Assembly: GCF_014203645.1 (NCBI RefSeq)
Contig: NZ_JACHJL010000011.1
Span: 186,001 to 250,000, forward strand
DNA from: Streptomyces zagrosensis
Lineage (GTDB): Bacteria > Actinomycetota > Actinomycetes > Streptomycetales > Streptomycetaceae
DNA length: 64,000 nt
Direction of reading: 5' to 3'
A model generated the notes under the pieces. It was not told the DNA's origin. It made no database searches and saw only the letters and a program-made list of their open reading frames with translations. How positions within the stretch are numbered: the first letter of the stretch is position 1; every line of letters starts with the position of its first letter. A program made the position numbers and the translations under genes. Below, piece after piece: positions 27,638 to 37,145 of this stretch.

Positions 27638-29008
27638 CTATGCCTCCCGCAGAAAGTGGTCGAGTACGCGGACGCCGAAGTGCAGGGCCTCGACCGGCAC
27701 CCGTTCGTCCACGCCGTGAAAGAGCGCCGCGTAGTCGAAGCCCCGGGGGAGCTTCAGCGGTGAAAAGCCGTATCCGGTGATGCCGAGGCGGGAGAACTGC
27801 TTGGCGTCGGTGCCGCCCGCCATGCAGTACGGCACGACATGCCCGTCCGGGTCGTAGCGCTCGATGGCCGCGCGCATCGCCGCGAAGGTGGGCGAGTCCA
27901 CCGGCGCCCCCAGCGGCACCTCCCGATGGTGGTACTCCCACTCCACGCCGGGCCCGGTGAGCTCGTCAAGGGTGGCCGCGAACTCTTCCTGCGTGCCGGG
28001 CAGCACCCGCCCGTCGATGTACGCGCTGGCGCTGCCGGGAATGACGTTCACCTTGTAACCGGCATCCAGCATCGTGGGGTTGGTGCTGTTGCGCACGGTG
28101 GGTTCGACCAGTGCGGCGGCGCTGCCGAGCTCGGCGAGGAGCGCCTCCACATCGAAGTCCGGGGCGTCCAACTCCGCCTTGACGCCGTACAGCGCGGCGA
28201 GTTCGGTCAGCGCGGCCCGTACCGTGGGCGTCAGGCGCACGGGCCAGCGGTGCTCACCGATGCGGGTGACGGCCGCCGCGAGGCGGGTGACCGCGTTGTT
28301 GTCGTTGGTCTTCGAGCCGTGTCCGGCCCGGCCGCGCGCGGTGAGCTTGAGCCAGGCGGTGCCCCGCTCCCCCGCCCCGACCGGGTAGAGCCGCCGTACT
28401 CGGTCGGAGCCCGGCGTCGTGCCGTGGTAGGTGAAGGCGCCGGACTCACTGACGCCTTCGGTGCAGCCGTCGAAGAGTTCGGCGTGCTGGTCGGCGAGGA
28501 AGCCGGAGCCCGCCCGTGCGCTGTCTTCCTCATCGGCGGTGAAGGCAAGGACGACGTCGCGCCGCGGCCGTACGCCCAGCCGCTGCCAGGCCCTGATGAC
28601 GGCGACCATCATCGCGTCCATGTTCTTCATGTCGATGGCGCCCCGGCCCCACACCACGCCGTCGCGAAGCTCCCCGGAAAACGGGTGCACGCTCCAGTCG
28701 GCCGCCTCGGCCGGCACGACGTCGAGATGCCCGTGCACCAGCAGCGCGGGAGCCGCCCGGTCCCGACCCTCGATCCTGGCGACCACATTGGTACGGCCCG
28801 GCGACTGTTCGAGCAAGGCGGCTTCCACGCCTGCCTCGCTCAGCCGCTCGGCCACGTACTCGGCGGCCGGCCGCTCCCAGCACGAGCCACCACCCCGGTT
28901 GGTGGTGTCGATCCTGATCAGCTCCGAGGTGAAGCGCACCACCTCCTCAAGGGCCTGCCCGTCCAGTGCGCGCCCGCCGGGCGTGCCGTTGTCGTTGGTC
29001 GGTGTCAT
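27638..29008 (-). CDS. M20-family metallopeptidase
   Basis: A 456-residue dizinc peptidase/deacylase of the M20 family. Metal and catalytic motifs are LLVHGHLDVVP, WGRGAIDMKN and FTADEEDSA. A dimerisation lid follows (RGRAGHGSKTNDNNAV) and the final histidine is near the C-terminus (EALHFGVRV). No signal peptide, so it is probably an intracellular carboxypeptidase, dipeptidase or amidohydrolase. It lies 12 bases after the M55 gene and 3 bases before the S9 gene, so all three are likely one transcript for breaking down imported or recycled peptides. Confidence 0.88.
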   Translation of the reverse strand: MTPTNDNGTPGGRALDGQALEEVVRFTSELIRIDTTNRGGGSCWERPAAEYVAERLSEAGVEAALLEQSPGRTNVVARIEGRDRAAPALLVHGHLDVVPAEAADWSVHPFSGELRDGVVWGRGAIDMKNMDAMMVAVIRAWQRLGVRPRRDVVLAFTADEEDSARAGSGFLADQHAELFDGCTEGVSESGAFTYHGTTPGSDRVRRLYPVGAGERGTAWLKLTARGRAGHGSKTNDNNAVTRLAAAVTRIGEHRWPVRLTPTVRAALTELAALYGVKAELDAPDFDVEALLAELGSAAALVEPTVRNSTNPTMLDAGYKVNVIPGSASAYIDGRVLPGTQEEFAATLDELTGPGVEWEYHHREVPLGAPVDSPTFAAMRAAIERYDPDGHVVPYCMAGGTDAKQFSRLGITGYGFSPLKLPRGFDYAALFHGVDERVPVEALHFGVRVLDHFLREA

Positions 29009-29020
29009 GTGCTCCCCCGC

Positions 29021-29857
29021 TCAGCCGTACTGTTCCTCGACCGCCGACGACACGACGGTGGTCACCGCCTTGAAACAGCGGATGCCCTCGTACATCGACG
29101 GGGAGGTATAGGCCACCCGTCGCTCGCCTCGCCGCTCCACACCTGGCACCACCGTCGCAGCTCCCACCAGATGTTCGGCGTCGAACTCCAGCTCCACCTC
29201 ATGCGGACCAACACATTCCGGTTCGCCGCGTACGGCCAGCGCGGTCGCCTCACGCGCGGCGGTGAGGATGTCGGCGGCGGTACGGGCCGGGGTGCGGCAC
29301 ACGGCCGCGTACCGCGACACGTAGTCCTTGACCGCGACCGACCTGGCCTGTGGCGCATACCCCTTGGCGTCATCGCAGGTCCGGTCGTCGCCGGTGACCA
29401 GCACCACGGGCACCCCGTACTCGGCGACCACCAACGCATTGAGCAGCCCCTCGCTGGCCCGGGTGCCATTCACCCACACGCCGGTGATGGAGTTGGCGAG
29501 ATAGGTGTGCGCGAGCACGCCCTCGGTTCCGGCACCCGTGTGGTAGCCGACAAACGCTATGCCGTCTACGTCCCCGTGCTGGACGCCCTCCACCATGCTC
29601 AGGGCCTTGTGCCGCCCGGTCAGCAGCTGGGCACGCTCGTCCAACCGTTCCAGCAGCAGGTTACGCATCGTCGAATGCGCCTCGTTGATCAGCACCTCGT
29701 CGGCGCCGCCATCGAAGAAGCCGGTGACGGCCGCGTTCACATCGGAGGTGAACAGCGCTCGACAGCGCTCCCACTGCGGCGTCCCTGGCAGCACATCGGC
29801 GGGCCAGGTCACGCCGGTGGCGCCTTCCATGTCCGCGGAAACGAGGATCTTCACCAT
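29021..29857 (-). CDS. M55-family D-aminopeptidase (DppA-like)
   Basis: A 278-residue metallopeptidase of the DppA family. It begins directly with the conserved MVKILVSADMEGATGV, which carries zinc ligands D and E. INEAHSTMRN and FVGYHTGAGTEGVLAHT supply further ligands and the oxyanion site. Bacillus DppA releases D-alanine from D-Ala-D-Ala-type peptides, which suggests use of cell-wall peptides. It heads the M55-M20-S9 operon. The start at 29857 is the only one consistent with the family N-terminus. Confidence 0.88.
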   Translation of the reverse strand: MVKILVSADMEGATGVTWPADVLPGTPQWERCRALFTSDVNAAVTGFFDGGADEVLINEAHSTMRNLLLERLDERAQLLTGRHKALSMVEGVQHGDVDGIAFVGYHTGAGTEGVLAHTYLANSITGVWVNGTRASEGLLNALVVAEYGVPVVLVTGDDRTCDDAKGYAPQARSVAVKDYVSRYAAVCRTPARTAADILTAAREATALAVRGEPECVGPHEVELEFDAEHLVGAATVVPGVERRGERRVAYTSPSMYEGIRCFKAVTTVVSSAVEEQYG

Positions 29858-30249
29858 GCATCAGTCCTATCGCGGGTGGGGGGCCATGCGCACCCGTTGT
29901 GACACCGGTGGCCGGTATCGATTCCGGGGCCGCCGCTGCGTCAGGGAGCATCGAGCGCACCCCTCCGCCTGCGTACGCCAGGCCGTGAGCGCACGCGGGT
30001 GGAAGGCTGCCTGTCTACGTACCTCACTGTGCCTCACCATGGCCCGCGGCTCACGGGGGCGTGCCCGGGCGATCCGCCCGAGCCCCGCGCACCGAATCGA
30101 TCGGGCCAGCAGCGGCGACCGGGCACGGACGGCGCCCCTGCGCCCCTTTCTCGGCTTCTCGGCCGGCTACGCGGCTCGGCACCGTCATGGCGGTGGCGCA
30201 GGGGCACCGATCGCCTCCCTGCGCCACCGCTACGCCACCTGCCTAGGCG
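29858..30249. other. Intergenic region between the MMPL gene and the peptidase operon
   Basis: These 392 bases hold the promoter region of the peptidase operon on the 29858 side and the MMPL terminator near 30200. I see no convincing gene, no iron box and no other repeat; open frames here have no family resemblance. Confidence 0.5.
30190..30230 (-). terminator. Hairpin after the MMPL gene
   Basis: GCGGTGGCGCAGGG (30190-30203) pairs perfectly with CCCTGCGCCACCGC (30217-30230), a 14-bp stem and 13-base loop. It lies 19 bases past the stop of the minus-strand transporter gene. Confidence 0.75.
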
Positions 30250-32520
30250 TTAGTCGCGGTGGGTGGACTCCAGGTCGCGCTCGCCGGCGTCGGCTGCATC
30301 GGTGACGTTGGCCGCGCCGGGGGCGACGGGGGGCCCGTCACCCTCGTGCAGACCAAACCTGGCGTGCAGCGCCCGCAACGGGCCGGGTGACCACCAGTTG
30401 GCGCGGCCCGCCAGCCGCATGAAGGCAGGCACCAGCACGCCACGCACCAGCGTCGCGTCCATGAGCACCGCGAGCGCGATGCCAAGACCAACGGCCTTCA
30501 TATAGCTGATGGAGCTGAACACAAAGCCGAGGAAGACGATGGAGATGAGCGCGGCGGCGGCGGTGACCGTCGAGCCGGTGTGCTCAAGGCCGCGGGCCAC
30601 CGCCTTGGTGTTGTCCTGGGTGCGGTCGTGCTCCTCCTTGATACGGGAGAGCAAAAAGACCTCATAGTCCATGGACAGGCCGAAGGCGATGCAAAACAGC
30701 AGCACCGGCACGGTCCAGGTGATCGTTCCGGTGACGGCGAAGTCGCCGACCCAGCCCTCCAGGTGGCCGTCTTGGAAGCCCCACACCAACACGCCGAGCG
30801 TGGCACTCAGACTCAGACAGTTCAGCACGAGCGCCTTCAGCGGCAGCACCACACTGCCGGTGAACAGGAACAGCACGATGAACGAGCTGATCGCGATCAC
30901 GCCAAGGCCAAGCGGCAACTTGTCGGTCATCGACTCTATGCCGTCGTGGAGCTCCGCGGCGGGGCCACTGACCTGCACGTCGTACGGGGCGTCGAGCGCC
31001 CTGATGTCCCGCACCAGTTCCCGGCCCTTCTCGGACAGCGACTGGCTTTCGGGCACCACCGTCAGGTAAGTGCTGTCGGCGACGCCCATCTGGTGGGACG
31101 TCGGGCCCGGCGGGGCGACCTTCTTGCCGCCAGCGAACGTACCGGCCTCGGTGTCCACGCGGGCCACGTTGCCCAACTGGGAGAGCTGCTGGGCGTAACC
31201 GGTGATGGCACCCCGCTCGCCCTTACCCGGCGTGCCGCTCAACACGATGTTCAGGGCCTGGGTCTCCTGGGCGTTGAAGTCCTTGCGGAGCGTCTCGCCC
31301 ACCTGGCGCGACTGACTGCTCGTCGGCAGCACCCGCTCGTCGGCCAGGCTCATCTTCAAGTCCAGGAACGGCGCGCCGAGGAAGAGCAGCAGGCCGATGA
31401 CGACCGCGGCGATCGGCACCGGGAAGCGCATCACGGTGACCGCCGTCCGATGCCAAAAACCGTCCTCCGGGTTGGTCACGGTGGGCTTTTTCTTGCCCAG
31501 GATGCGGCCCTTGTCGATGCGTGGCCCCAGCGCCTTGAGCAGCGCAGGCAGGAAGGTCACCGAGATCAGGGCAGCGAGCAGCGCGGTGGGGATGCCGGAG
31601 TAGGCGAAGGAGCGCAGGAAGTAGAAGGGGAAGACGAGGAGTGCGCCCATCGCCAGGGCGACGGTGACGGCCGAGAAGACGACGGTGCGGCCCGCGGTGC
31701 GCAGCGCGATGGCGATGGCCCCGTCGGTGTCTGCCCCGTTGGCCAGCTCTTCCCTGTACCGCTTGATGAGGATGAGGCTGTAGTCGATTGCGAGGCCGAG
31801 CCCAAGCCCCGTGGCCACGTTGGTGGCCATCACCGATACCTGGGTGAACAACGTCAGGATGCGCATCGTCAGCAGCACGGTGACGATCGTCAGACCGCCG
31901 ACCATCAACGGCACCGTGGCCGCCACCAGGCTGCGGAAGACGAACAGCATCACGATGAACAGGATGGGAAAGGTGATCATCTCGATCTTGAGGAGGTCGT
32001 CCTCGGTGATGTCGAACATCTCCTTGTTGGCGCGGGCCGAGCCACCGATCGCCACATCGACGCCTTCGACCTCACCCGCATAGCGGGACGCGAACTTCTC
32101 GTAGCGGTCCGCTACTTCGTCCTCGTCCCCGGAGATACGCGCCATCACCAGGGCGCTGTCACCGCCCTTGCCGCGCAGCGAATCGGCCTTGCCCAGCGAC
32201 CAGTAGGAGACGGCCCGTTCGACGTGTGGTTCCTTGGCAAGCCGGGTGGTGATGGCCTGGCCTGCCGTGGCCACCTCGGGCGCGTCCACGCCGCGCTTGT
32301 CGGTGATCAGCAAGGTGAGGTTGGGGGCGCCCGCCTGAAACCGGTCCTCCATGATCGCTGCGGCCTTGGCCGACTCGGTGGAGTCATCGACAAAGCCACC
32401 GGTGGACAGCTTCGAGATGACCCCGCCACCCAACGCTCCCGCGATGATGAAGAGGACGCCTGAGAAGTACAGGACAAGCCTGCTGCGACCGGAGGTGAGC
32501 CGGGCCAGAGAAGCGAACAT
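30250..32520 (-). CDS. MMPL-family RND transporter
   Basis: A 756-residue RND-type membrane protein of the MMPL family. It has an N-terminal anchor, two large extracytoplasmic domains (about 40-170 and 380-530) and two blocks of membrane segments. The GLGLGLAIDYSLIL motif of the proton-relay segment recurs, changed, as AFGLSMDYEVFLLSRIKEE in the second half. Relatives export lipids, polyketides or small molecules, driven by protons. No TetR regulator or partner gene adjoins it, and the substrate is unknown. It could be considered as a siderophore exporter only on grounds of proximity (about 10 kb). The C-terminal 40 residues are soluble and acidic. Confidence 0.88.
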   Translation of the reverse strand: MFASLARLTSGRSRLVLYFSGVLFIIAGALGGGVISKLSTGGFVDDSTESAKAAAIMEDRFQAGAPNLTLLITDKRGVDAPEVATAGQAITTRLAKEPHVERAVSYWSLGKADSLRGKGGDSALVMARISGDEDEVADRYEKFASRYAGEVEGVDVAIGGSARANKEMFDITEDDLLKIEMITFPILFIVMLFVFRSLVAATVPLMVGGLTIVTVLLTMRILTLFTQVSVMATNVATGLGLGLAIDYSLILIKRYREELANGADTDGAIAIALRTAGRTVVFSAVTVALAMGALLVFPFYFLRSFAYSGIPTALLAALISVTFLPALLKALGPRIDKGRILGKKKPTVTNPEDGFWHRTAVTVMRFPVPIAAVVIGLLLFLGAPFLDLKMSLADERVLPTSSQSRQVGETLRKDFNAQETQALNIVLSGTPGKGERGAITGYAQQLSQLGNVARVDTEAGTFAGGKKVAPPGPTSHQMGVADSTYLTVVPESQSLSEKGRELVRDIRALDAPYDVQVSGPAAELHDGIESMTDKLPLGLGVIAISSFIVLFLFTGSVVLPLKALVLNCLSLSATLGVLVWGFQDGHLEGWVGDFAVTGTITWTVPVLLFCIAFGLSMDYEVFLLSRIKEEHDRTQDNTKAVARGLEHTGSTVTAAAALISIVFLGFVFSSISYMKAVGLGIALAVLMDATLVRGVLVPAFMRLAGRANWWSPGPLRALHARFGLHEGDGPPVAPGAANVTDAADAGERDLESTHRD

Positions 32521-32868
32521 CTGACAAATCCCTCACTTCGAACGACCGACCAGGTGCCTGGCGGCGGACAAGACGACGCTGCGCCAGAGCCGCCCGCCCA
32601 CAGGACATGGAACAAGCCACCCCTACGGAACAGTCTGCCCCACAGGATTGGGGGCTTGCCATCGGGGCCCCTCAAAGGGCCCAACGCCGCCCCTACGAAG
32701 CCACCGAAGACGCCACACGAACACCGATCCCGCGACTGCGACTACGACTACGACTACGGGGCCACTATGGGCGCAGGCGTACATGAATGTGCTCACGACA
32801 GAGCTATTCAGGGCACGGCCCACGGCACAGCAACGCCCGCGGCGCCTCGCCCCTGCCACTGCGCGCTG
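32521..32868. other. Intergenic region upstream of the MMPL gene
   Basis: These 348 bases separate the MMPL start from the stop of the methyltransferase gene. They hold a small 6-bp microsatellite (CGACTG then CGACTA three times, 32733-32756). Otherwise I see nothing: no gene, operator dyad or strong hairpin. Confidence 0.5.
32733..32756. repeat. 6-bp microsatellite, four units
   Basis: CGACTG is followed by three copies of CGACTA at a 6-bp period. Too short to mean much; recorded because it is the only structure in this gap. Confidence 0.6.
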
Positions 32869-33591
32869 CTAAGCCCCGCGTGCGACGAGCCACCATGCCG
32901 ACGGCAGCACGATCCGCTCTCCGTCCGGACCGCTCTCGGTGGTCGCCAGCGGCAGCTCCCCGCTCGCCAGGACGCGTAGCCGCGCGGCGGTCAGCAGCGC
33001 GGGGATCGCCTGGTCGGAGACCTCGCCGGGCGCTATGCCGTGCTGGAAGACGGCCGCGAGCTTGGGTGGCGGCCCCGCCGGCCCCTGCGCCAGGCCGCGC
33101 AGCACCCGCCCGGCCTCCTCCGCCAACTCAACGACGAAGGCGCGGCCCCGCTCGCCGACGAGCAGCGCGATGGCCTCGGCGACGCGCGGCAGATCACGGC
33201 TGTCGCACTGGTGCAGCACGCCGCGCAGATAGACGTTGGCGTCACCGAGCTCGGCGTGCAGCGCCCGTACAGCGGGCAGGTTCGCCGCGTCCAACTGCCG
33301 GTACTCGGCCACACCCGCCCGGTCGGCGCCACGGGCGCGAGCGATGGCAGCGTGTGAGAGATCAACACCAAGGACCCGGCCGAAGCGCTGCGCCAGGTAC
33401 CGGCTCTGGGTGCCGTTGCCACAGCCGACATCGATGAGAGGCAACTCGACGTCGAACTGCTCCTCGAACATGGGCAGATGGTGCGCGACAGTCTCCTGTG
33501 CTGGGGCGTCCCACAGGACGCCACCCGGCTCGGGGGGAGCGTCCCGCCAGAACTCTTCCCAGGCCCGTACGTAGCCGGTTGACTCAGTCAT
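32869..33591 (-). CDS. Class I SAM-dependent methyltransferase
   Basis: A 240-residue methyltransferase. Motif I is LPLIDVGCGNGTQSRYLA, followed by GRVLGVDLSHAAI with the ribose-binding aspartate. The following acidic/aromatic region (YRQLDAANLPAV) and RGVLHQCD match the Methyltransf_25/11 fold. The N-terminal WEEFWRDAPPEPGGVLWD suggests a small-molecule enzyme; the substrate is unknown. I chose the ATG at 33591; the frame runs on to 33651 but the extra 20 residues lack any family feature. The ribosome site is weak. Stands alone on the minus strand. Confidence 0.82.
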   Translation of the reverse strand: MTESTGYVRAWEEFWRDAPPEPGGVLWDAPAQETVAHHLPMFEEQFDVELPLIDVGCGNGTQSRYLAQRFGRVLGVDLSHAAIARARGADRAGVAEYRQLDAANLPAVRALHAELGDANVYLRGVLHQCDSRDLPRVAEAIALLVGERGRAFVVELAEEAGRVLRGLAQGPAGPPPKLAAVFQHGIAPGEVSDQAIPALLTAARLRVLASGELPLATTESGPDGERIVLPSAWWLVARGA

Positions 33592-33973
33592 GGCCCAATT
33601 GCTACTGGCCCGGGCCCCGGTACACAAGGTGACGATCGAAAGTTTCGCCAATCCGCCACCGGCCTGCCGCCGACCCGCCGCCTACGTCGCCCCGCACACC
33701 CGCCTGCGGTCACTGGCCGACACGAAGAGTGCCACCAAGCGGGACCTGAGCACGACTCCGCGATATGTCGCGCCATCACTGTGTAGCCGAGGGCCGCAAG
33801 CGGGGTGACCTGGAGGAGGAACCACCGGGCGGCGTCTTTGCCACGTCCCACCAGCACGGATGGGGACGCTCGGGCGGCGGGGTGGCCGTCCTCGTAGCGG
33901 CCACCGGCCACCGGCCACCAACACAGCGCCGTGACCAGCGGTCCTACGACACCGGCCGGGGTGCGCGTGGGCG
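33592..33973. other. Intergenic region with one near-palindrome
   Basis: These 382 bases lie between a methyltransferase start and a VOC gene stop. The one structured element is CGCGATATGTCGCG at 33759-33772, a 14-bp near-palindrome (12 of 14 positions self-complementary) that could bind a dimeric repressor of the methyltransferase gene about 170 bases away. The open frames crossing this region look non-coding. Confidence 0.4.
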
Positions 33974-34357
33974 TCAGGTCCTCATCGCGGCCCGGTCGGA
34001 CTCGCTGCGAAGCACGCACAATTCGTTGCCTTCAGGGTCAGCAAGGATCGCCCAGCCAGAGCCATCGGGATTCCGGTGATCGGCGACAAAGGTGGCACCG
34101 AGACCGAGTAGCCGCTCCACCTCCTGCTCACGCGATGTCTCAGGGCGCAAACACAAATGGATGCGGTTCTTGGTCTGCTTGGCCTCGGGCACCTGGTTGA
34201 AGTGCAGCACCGGGCCCTCCGCCAGCAATACCTGTGTCTCCAGGGCACCCGGTTTGTCCTCCGGATGCAGCGGACGGCCAGTCACTCCGCCCCAAAATCG
34301 CGCCAGTTCATAGGCATCCGCACAGTCAATCGCCACGTTTTCCAGTATCGAAACCAT
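33974..34357 (-). CDS. VOC (glyoxalase-like) protein
   Basis: A 127-residue single-domain VOC protein. It opens ENVAIDCADAYELARFWGGV and ends ADPEGNELCVLRS, the characteristic first and last strands, with a middle PVLHFNQVPEAKQTKNRIHL stretch that matches the large glyoxalase-like group of streptomycetes. The activity is unknown. It stands alone between a methyltransferase gene and the large phosphatase gene, all on the minus strand with gaps over 100 bases. Confidence 0.82.
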   Translation of the reverse strand: MVSILENVAIDCADAYELARFWGGVTGRPLHPEDKPGALETQVLLAEGPVLHFNQVPEAKQTKNRIHLCLRPETSREQEVERLLGLGATFVADHRNPDGSGWAILADPEGNELCVLRSESDRAAMRT

Positions 34358-34462
34358 GCGCGCGAGCCTTCCTCACATCCGCTCCCCACGCCACCGAGTT
34401 CCGCTCAGCCTGCGCGCACACAGCTCAGGCGCATGGCAGCACCTTCGGCACCCGCGCTAGAG

Positions 34463-37048
34463 CTACGGGAGACCTTGCTCGAACCACACCGTCTTGCCGT
34501 TGGTGGTGCGGCTGGTGCCCCACTCCTTGGCCAGCCGGCTCACCACATGCAGCCCGCGCCCGAACTCATCGTCAGGTGTGACGTCCAGCAGGCTCGGCAG
34601 CGTGTGGTCGGCGTCGCGCACCTCGCACAGCAGCGCGTCCGAGCGCACCAGGCGCACCCGTACCATCTGGCGTGCGTGCCGGACGGCGTTGGTGACCACC
34701 TCGCTCACCAGCAACTCCGCGGTGGGCACGGCCTCTTCGAGGCCCCAGCGGCACAACTGCTCACGGACCTTGCGGCGCACGGTGCGCACCGCCCGGGGTT
34801 CCGGGGCCACCTCCCAGTCGGCGACGTCCTCGGCGGCGATGCCGTTTAGCCGGGCCATCAGCAGCGCCACATCGTCCTTGCGTTCGCCGCGGCCCTGGTT
34901 CAACGAACCGGCCAGCGAGCGGATGATGGTGTCACAGGCGTCGTCCATCGAGGCGGCCGGATGAGCGGCCGATTCACACAGCGCGGCAAGCCCGACCGCG
35001 ATGTCCTCACCGCGCACTTCCACCAGGCCATCCGTGCACAGCACCAGCCGGTCACCGGGTTCGACGGCCACCCGGACCGTCTCGAACGGCACACCACCCA
35101 CACCGATCGGCGCACCCGTCGGCAGGGTGAGCAGTTCGCTGCGGCCATTGCTGGCCCGCACCAGGACGGGTGGGATGTGCCCGGCGTTGGCCATGGTCAA
35201 TTCGCCGCCGATGGGGTCGTACACCGCGTACAGACAGGTGGCCAGGTAGTGTTCGCCGAGCCGCTGGGCCAGGTCATCGAGGTGACGCAGTAGTTGGGTG
35301 GGCGGCATGTCAAGGCTTGCCATGGTCTGCACCGCGGTGCGTAACTGACCCATCATGGCGGCCGAGTTCAGCCCGTGGCCCATGACGTCGCCGACCACGA
35401 GTGCGGTCCGCGAGCCCGGCAGCTTGACACTGTCGAACCAGTCGCCGCCGACCCGGCCGAGCCGGGTCCCGGGCAGATAGCGGGTGGCGGTGTCGCAGCC
35501 GGCCATCCGTGGCGCGATGTGCGGCAGCATGCTGTCTTGGAGCGTCTCGGCGACGTTCTCCTGGTGCGTGTACATCCGGGCGTTGTCGAGGACGAGCCCG
35601 GCACGAGCGGCGAGTTCGGCACCGGTGACCCGGTCCATGTCGTTGAAGTCGGGTCGCTCCTGGTGCCGCAGCAAGATCATGAACCCGAGCACGACCTGCC
35701 GTGCCTTCAGCGGCACGACTAGCATCGACCGGTTGTTGATCAGCGGGCTGATGTCGCGCTTTTCGAACTGCGCGGCGATCGCGTTGCCCAGCTGCTCTGA
35801 GATGCGCGGCACCAGGACCGGTTGCCCGGTGGTCATGCATTGGAAGAACGGCGTCTGTACGGGGAAGGGCATCGACTCGCCGACCGGGATGACGTCGTCC
35901 CAGCGGCCCGGCTCGTCGTTGTGCTCCACGGCCACCCGGTGCCACAGGGTCGTAGCGTCCGGCGGCCCGTCCGGGAATCCCTCGCCCGCGACGACCTGTT
36001 CCCGCAAGTAGGTGCCCGCAACATCGGTGAAGCGCGGCACCACCGCCCCGCTGACCTCCTGGATGGTGCAGGCGAGGTCGAGCGAGGTGCCGATGGCGCC
36101 ACTGACCTCGTTCAGGAATTCCAGGCGCTCGCGTACCGCCGCGTACTCCAGATCGGATTCCAGTTCGGCCGCGGCAGCCGCGGCCACCTCCGGGTCCACC
36201 GCCGTGTCGTTGGCCGCGCGCAGCAGCCGGGTGCGCCGCTCGATCCGCTTCGGCACGCCCCAGTCCGGAGTGACCGGGACTCGTTCGTGCTGGCTGATCT
36301 CCAGTACCGGATAGCCGAGTTCGAGCACCTGCGCCACGATACGGGCGCTCTCCTGCGGGCTCATGCTCGGTAAGATGTCGGGCAGCCGCCGGGCCAGCTC
36401 CGCCGCCTCATCGAACTCGGTGTACAGCGCAAACCCGGGCGCGACCCGCTCGTACCACTCTCGCTCGTCGGTCAGCCGTCTCGCGTCGGCGGCCAGCACC
36501 AACAGTCGCTCGGGGCCCGGGCCGACGAGTGGATACGCCCACCACAGCACATCACCCGGGCCGTGCTCGGTGTCGGCCATCCGGGCGCGGCCCGCGGTGG
36601 TGTAGAAGGACCCGCCGCCCAACGAGGCGCCGAGCTGGGGGCCGAGGCTCGACTCGTCGGCGCTGTCGGTGAGTTCGGCGTGGTCAGCGAGCTCGGCGAG
36701 GCCAACTAAATCAGTGACATCAGTGACGTCAGTGAGATCAGTGAGGTCAGCGGCGACAGGCAGCGCGCCAGCGCGCGAAAGGCCATCCTCCGCTTCCTCG
36801 TTGCTGCCGCGGTCGCGCAGCGCGCCGGAGACCGGCATCAGATCGACGGCGGGCGCGCCAACGGCCTCCTCACGGCGGTAGCCGAACAGCTTGCGCGCAC
36901 CGGTGCTCCAGTGGGTGACCCGCCCGGCGCCGTCCACCACGACGACCGCAAGCGGTATCCGTCCCGAGGCAGGCGACTGCGGCACCCGGGCCGGTGGCAC
37001 CGGGACCACCCTGTCGTCGCCATCTTCCGGCGACGCGCCGTGGTTCAT
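34463..37048 (-). CDS. SpoIIE-type PP2C phosphatase with PAS, GAF and HATPase domains
   Basis: An 861-residue signalling protein. In order: a PAS domain (about 35-75, LAVVVVDGAGRVTHWSTGA) interrupted by a Leu/Thr/Asp-rich insert; a GAF domain (about 330-500); a SpoIIE/PP2C phosphatase (about 520-740, RLGRVGGDWFDSVKLP and VVGDVMGHGLNSA with metal-binding aspartates); and a C-terminal RsbW-type ATPase/kinase domain (SELLVSEVVTNAVRHA, DDEFGRGLHVV). Such proteins control anti-sigma/anti-anti-sigma switches in Streptomyces. The ATG at 37048 has AAGGAGAC 9 bases upstream; the frame to 37132 is not used. No partner genes adjoin. A 9-bp repeat codes the Asp/Leu/Thr stretch. Confidence 0.9.
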   Translation of the reverse strand: MNHGASPEDGDDRVVPVPPARVPQSPASGRIPLAVVVVDGAGRVTHWSTGARKLFGYRREEAVGAPAVDLMPVSGALRDRGSNEEAEDGLSRAGALPVAADLTDLTDVTDVTDLVGLAELADHAELTDSADESSLGPQLGASLGGGSFYTTAGRARMADTEHGPGDVLWWAYPLVGPGPERLLVLAADARRLTDEREWYERVAPGFALYTEFDEAAELARRLPDILPSMSPQESARIVAQVLELGYPVLEISQHERVPVTPDWGVPKRIERRTRLLRAANDTAVDPEVAAAAAAELESDLEYAAVRERLEFLNEVSGAIGTSLDLACTIQEVSGAVVPRFTDVAGTYLREQVVAGEGFPDGPPDATTLWHRVAVEHNDEPGRWDDVIPVGESMPFPVQTPFFQCMTTGQPVLVPRISEQLGNAIAAQFEKRDISPLINNRSMLVVPLKARQVVLGFMILLRHQERPDFNDMDRVTGAELAARAGLVLDNARMYTHQENVAETLQDSMLPHIAPRMAGCDTATRYLPGTRLGRVGGDWFDSVKLPGSRTALVVGDVMGHGLNSAAMMGQLRTAVQTMASLDMPPTQLLRHLDDLAQRLGEHYLATCLYAVYDPIGGELTMANAGHIPPVLVRASNGRSELLTLPTGAPIGVGGVPFETVRVAVEPGDRLVLCTDGLVEVRGEDIAVGLAALCESAAHPAASMDDACDTIIRSLAGSLNQGRGERKDDVALLMARLNGIAAEDVADWEVAPEPRAVRTVRRKVREQLCRWGLEEAVPTAELLVSEVVTNAVRHARQMVRVRLVRSDALLCEVRDADHTLPSLLDVTPDDEFGRGLHVVSRLAKEWGTSRTTNGKTVWFEQGLP
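36710..36754 (-). repeat. 9-bp tandem repeat inside the phosphatase gene
   Basis: Five 9-bp units of ATCAGTGAC type (starts 36710, 36719, 36728, 36737, 36746) encode the DLTDLTDVTDVTD segment on the minus strand. It lies in the insert between PAS strands, is frame-neutral, and its length probably differs among strains. Confidence 0.8.
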
Positions 37049-37145
37049 TGGCGGAGTCTCCTTCGTACGCGTACGCAAGATCTGCGCCCCCACGGCTACG
37101 GTACGGCCTGGGCAGACAACGGCGTGGGGCATTGCCGGAATAGAT

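Noticed and set aside
25145..27763. 872-codon plus-strand open frame opposite the S9 peptidase
   Set aside because: Antisense to a clear peptidase with all catalytic motifs; the translation shows no family pattern.
30580..32463. 627-codon plus-strand open frame opposite the MMPL gene
   Set aside because: Shadow frame; the minus-strand transporter explains the region fully.
33588..34019. 143-codon minus-strand frame between methyltransferase and VOC genes
   Set aside because: It overlaps both neighbours' ends and reads as Arg/Trp/Pro-rich noise.
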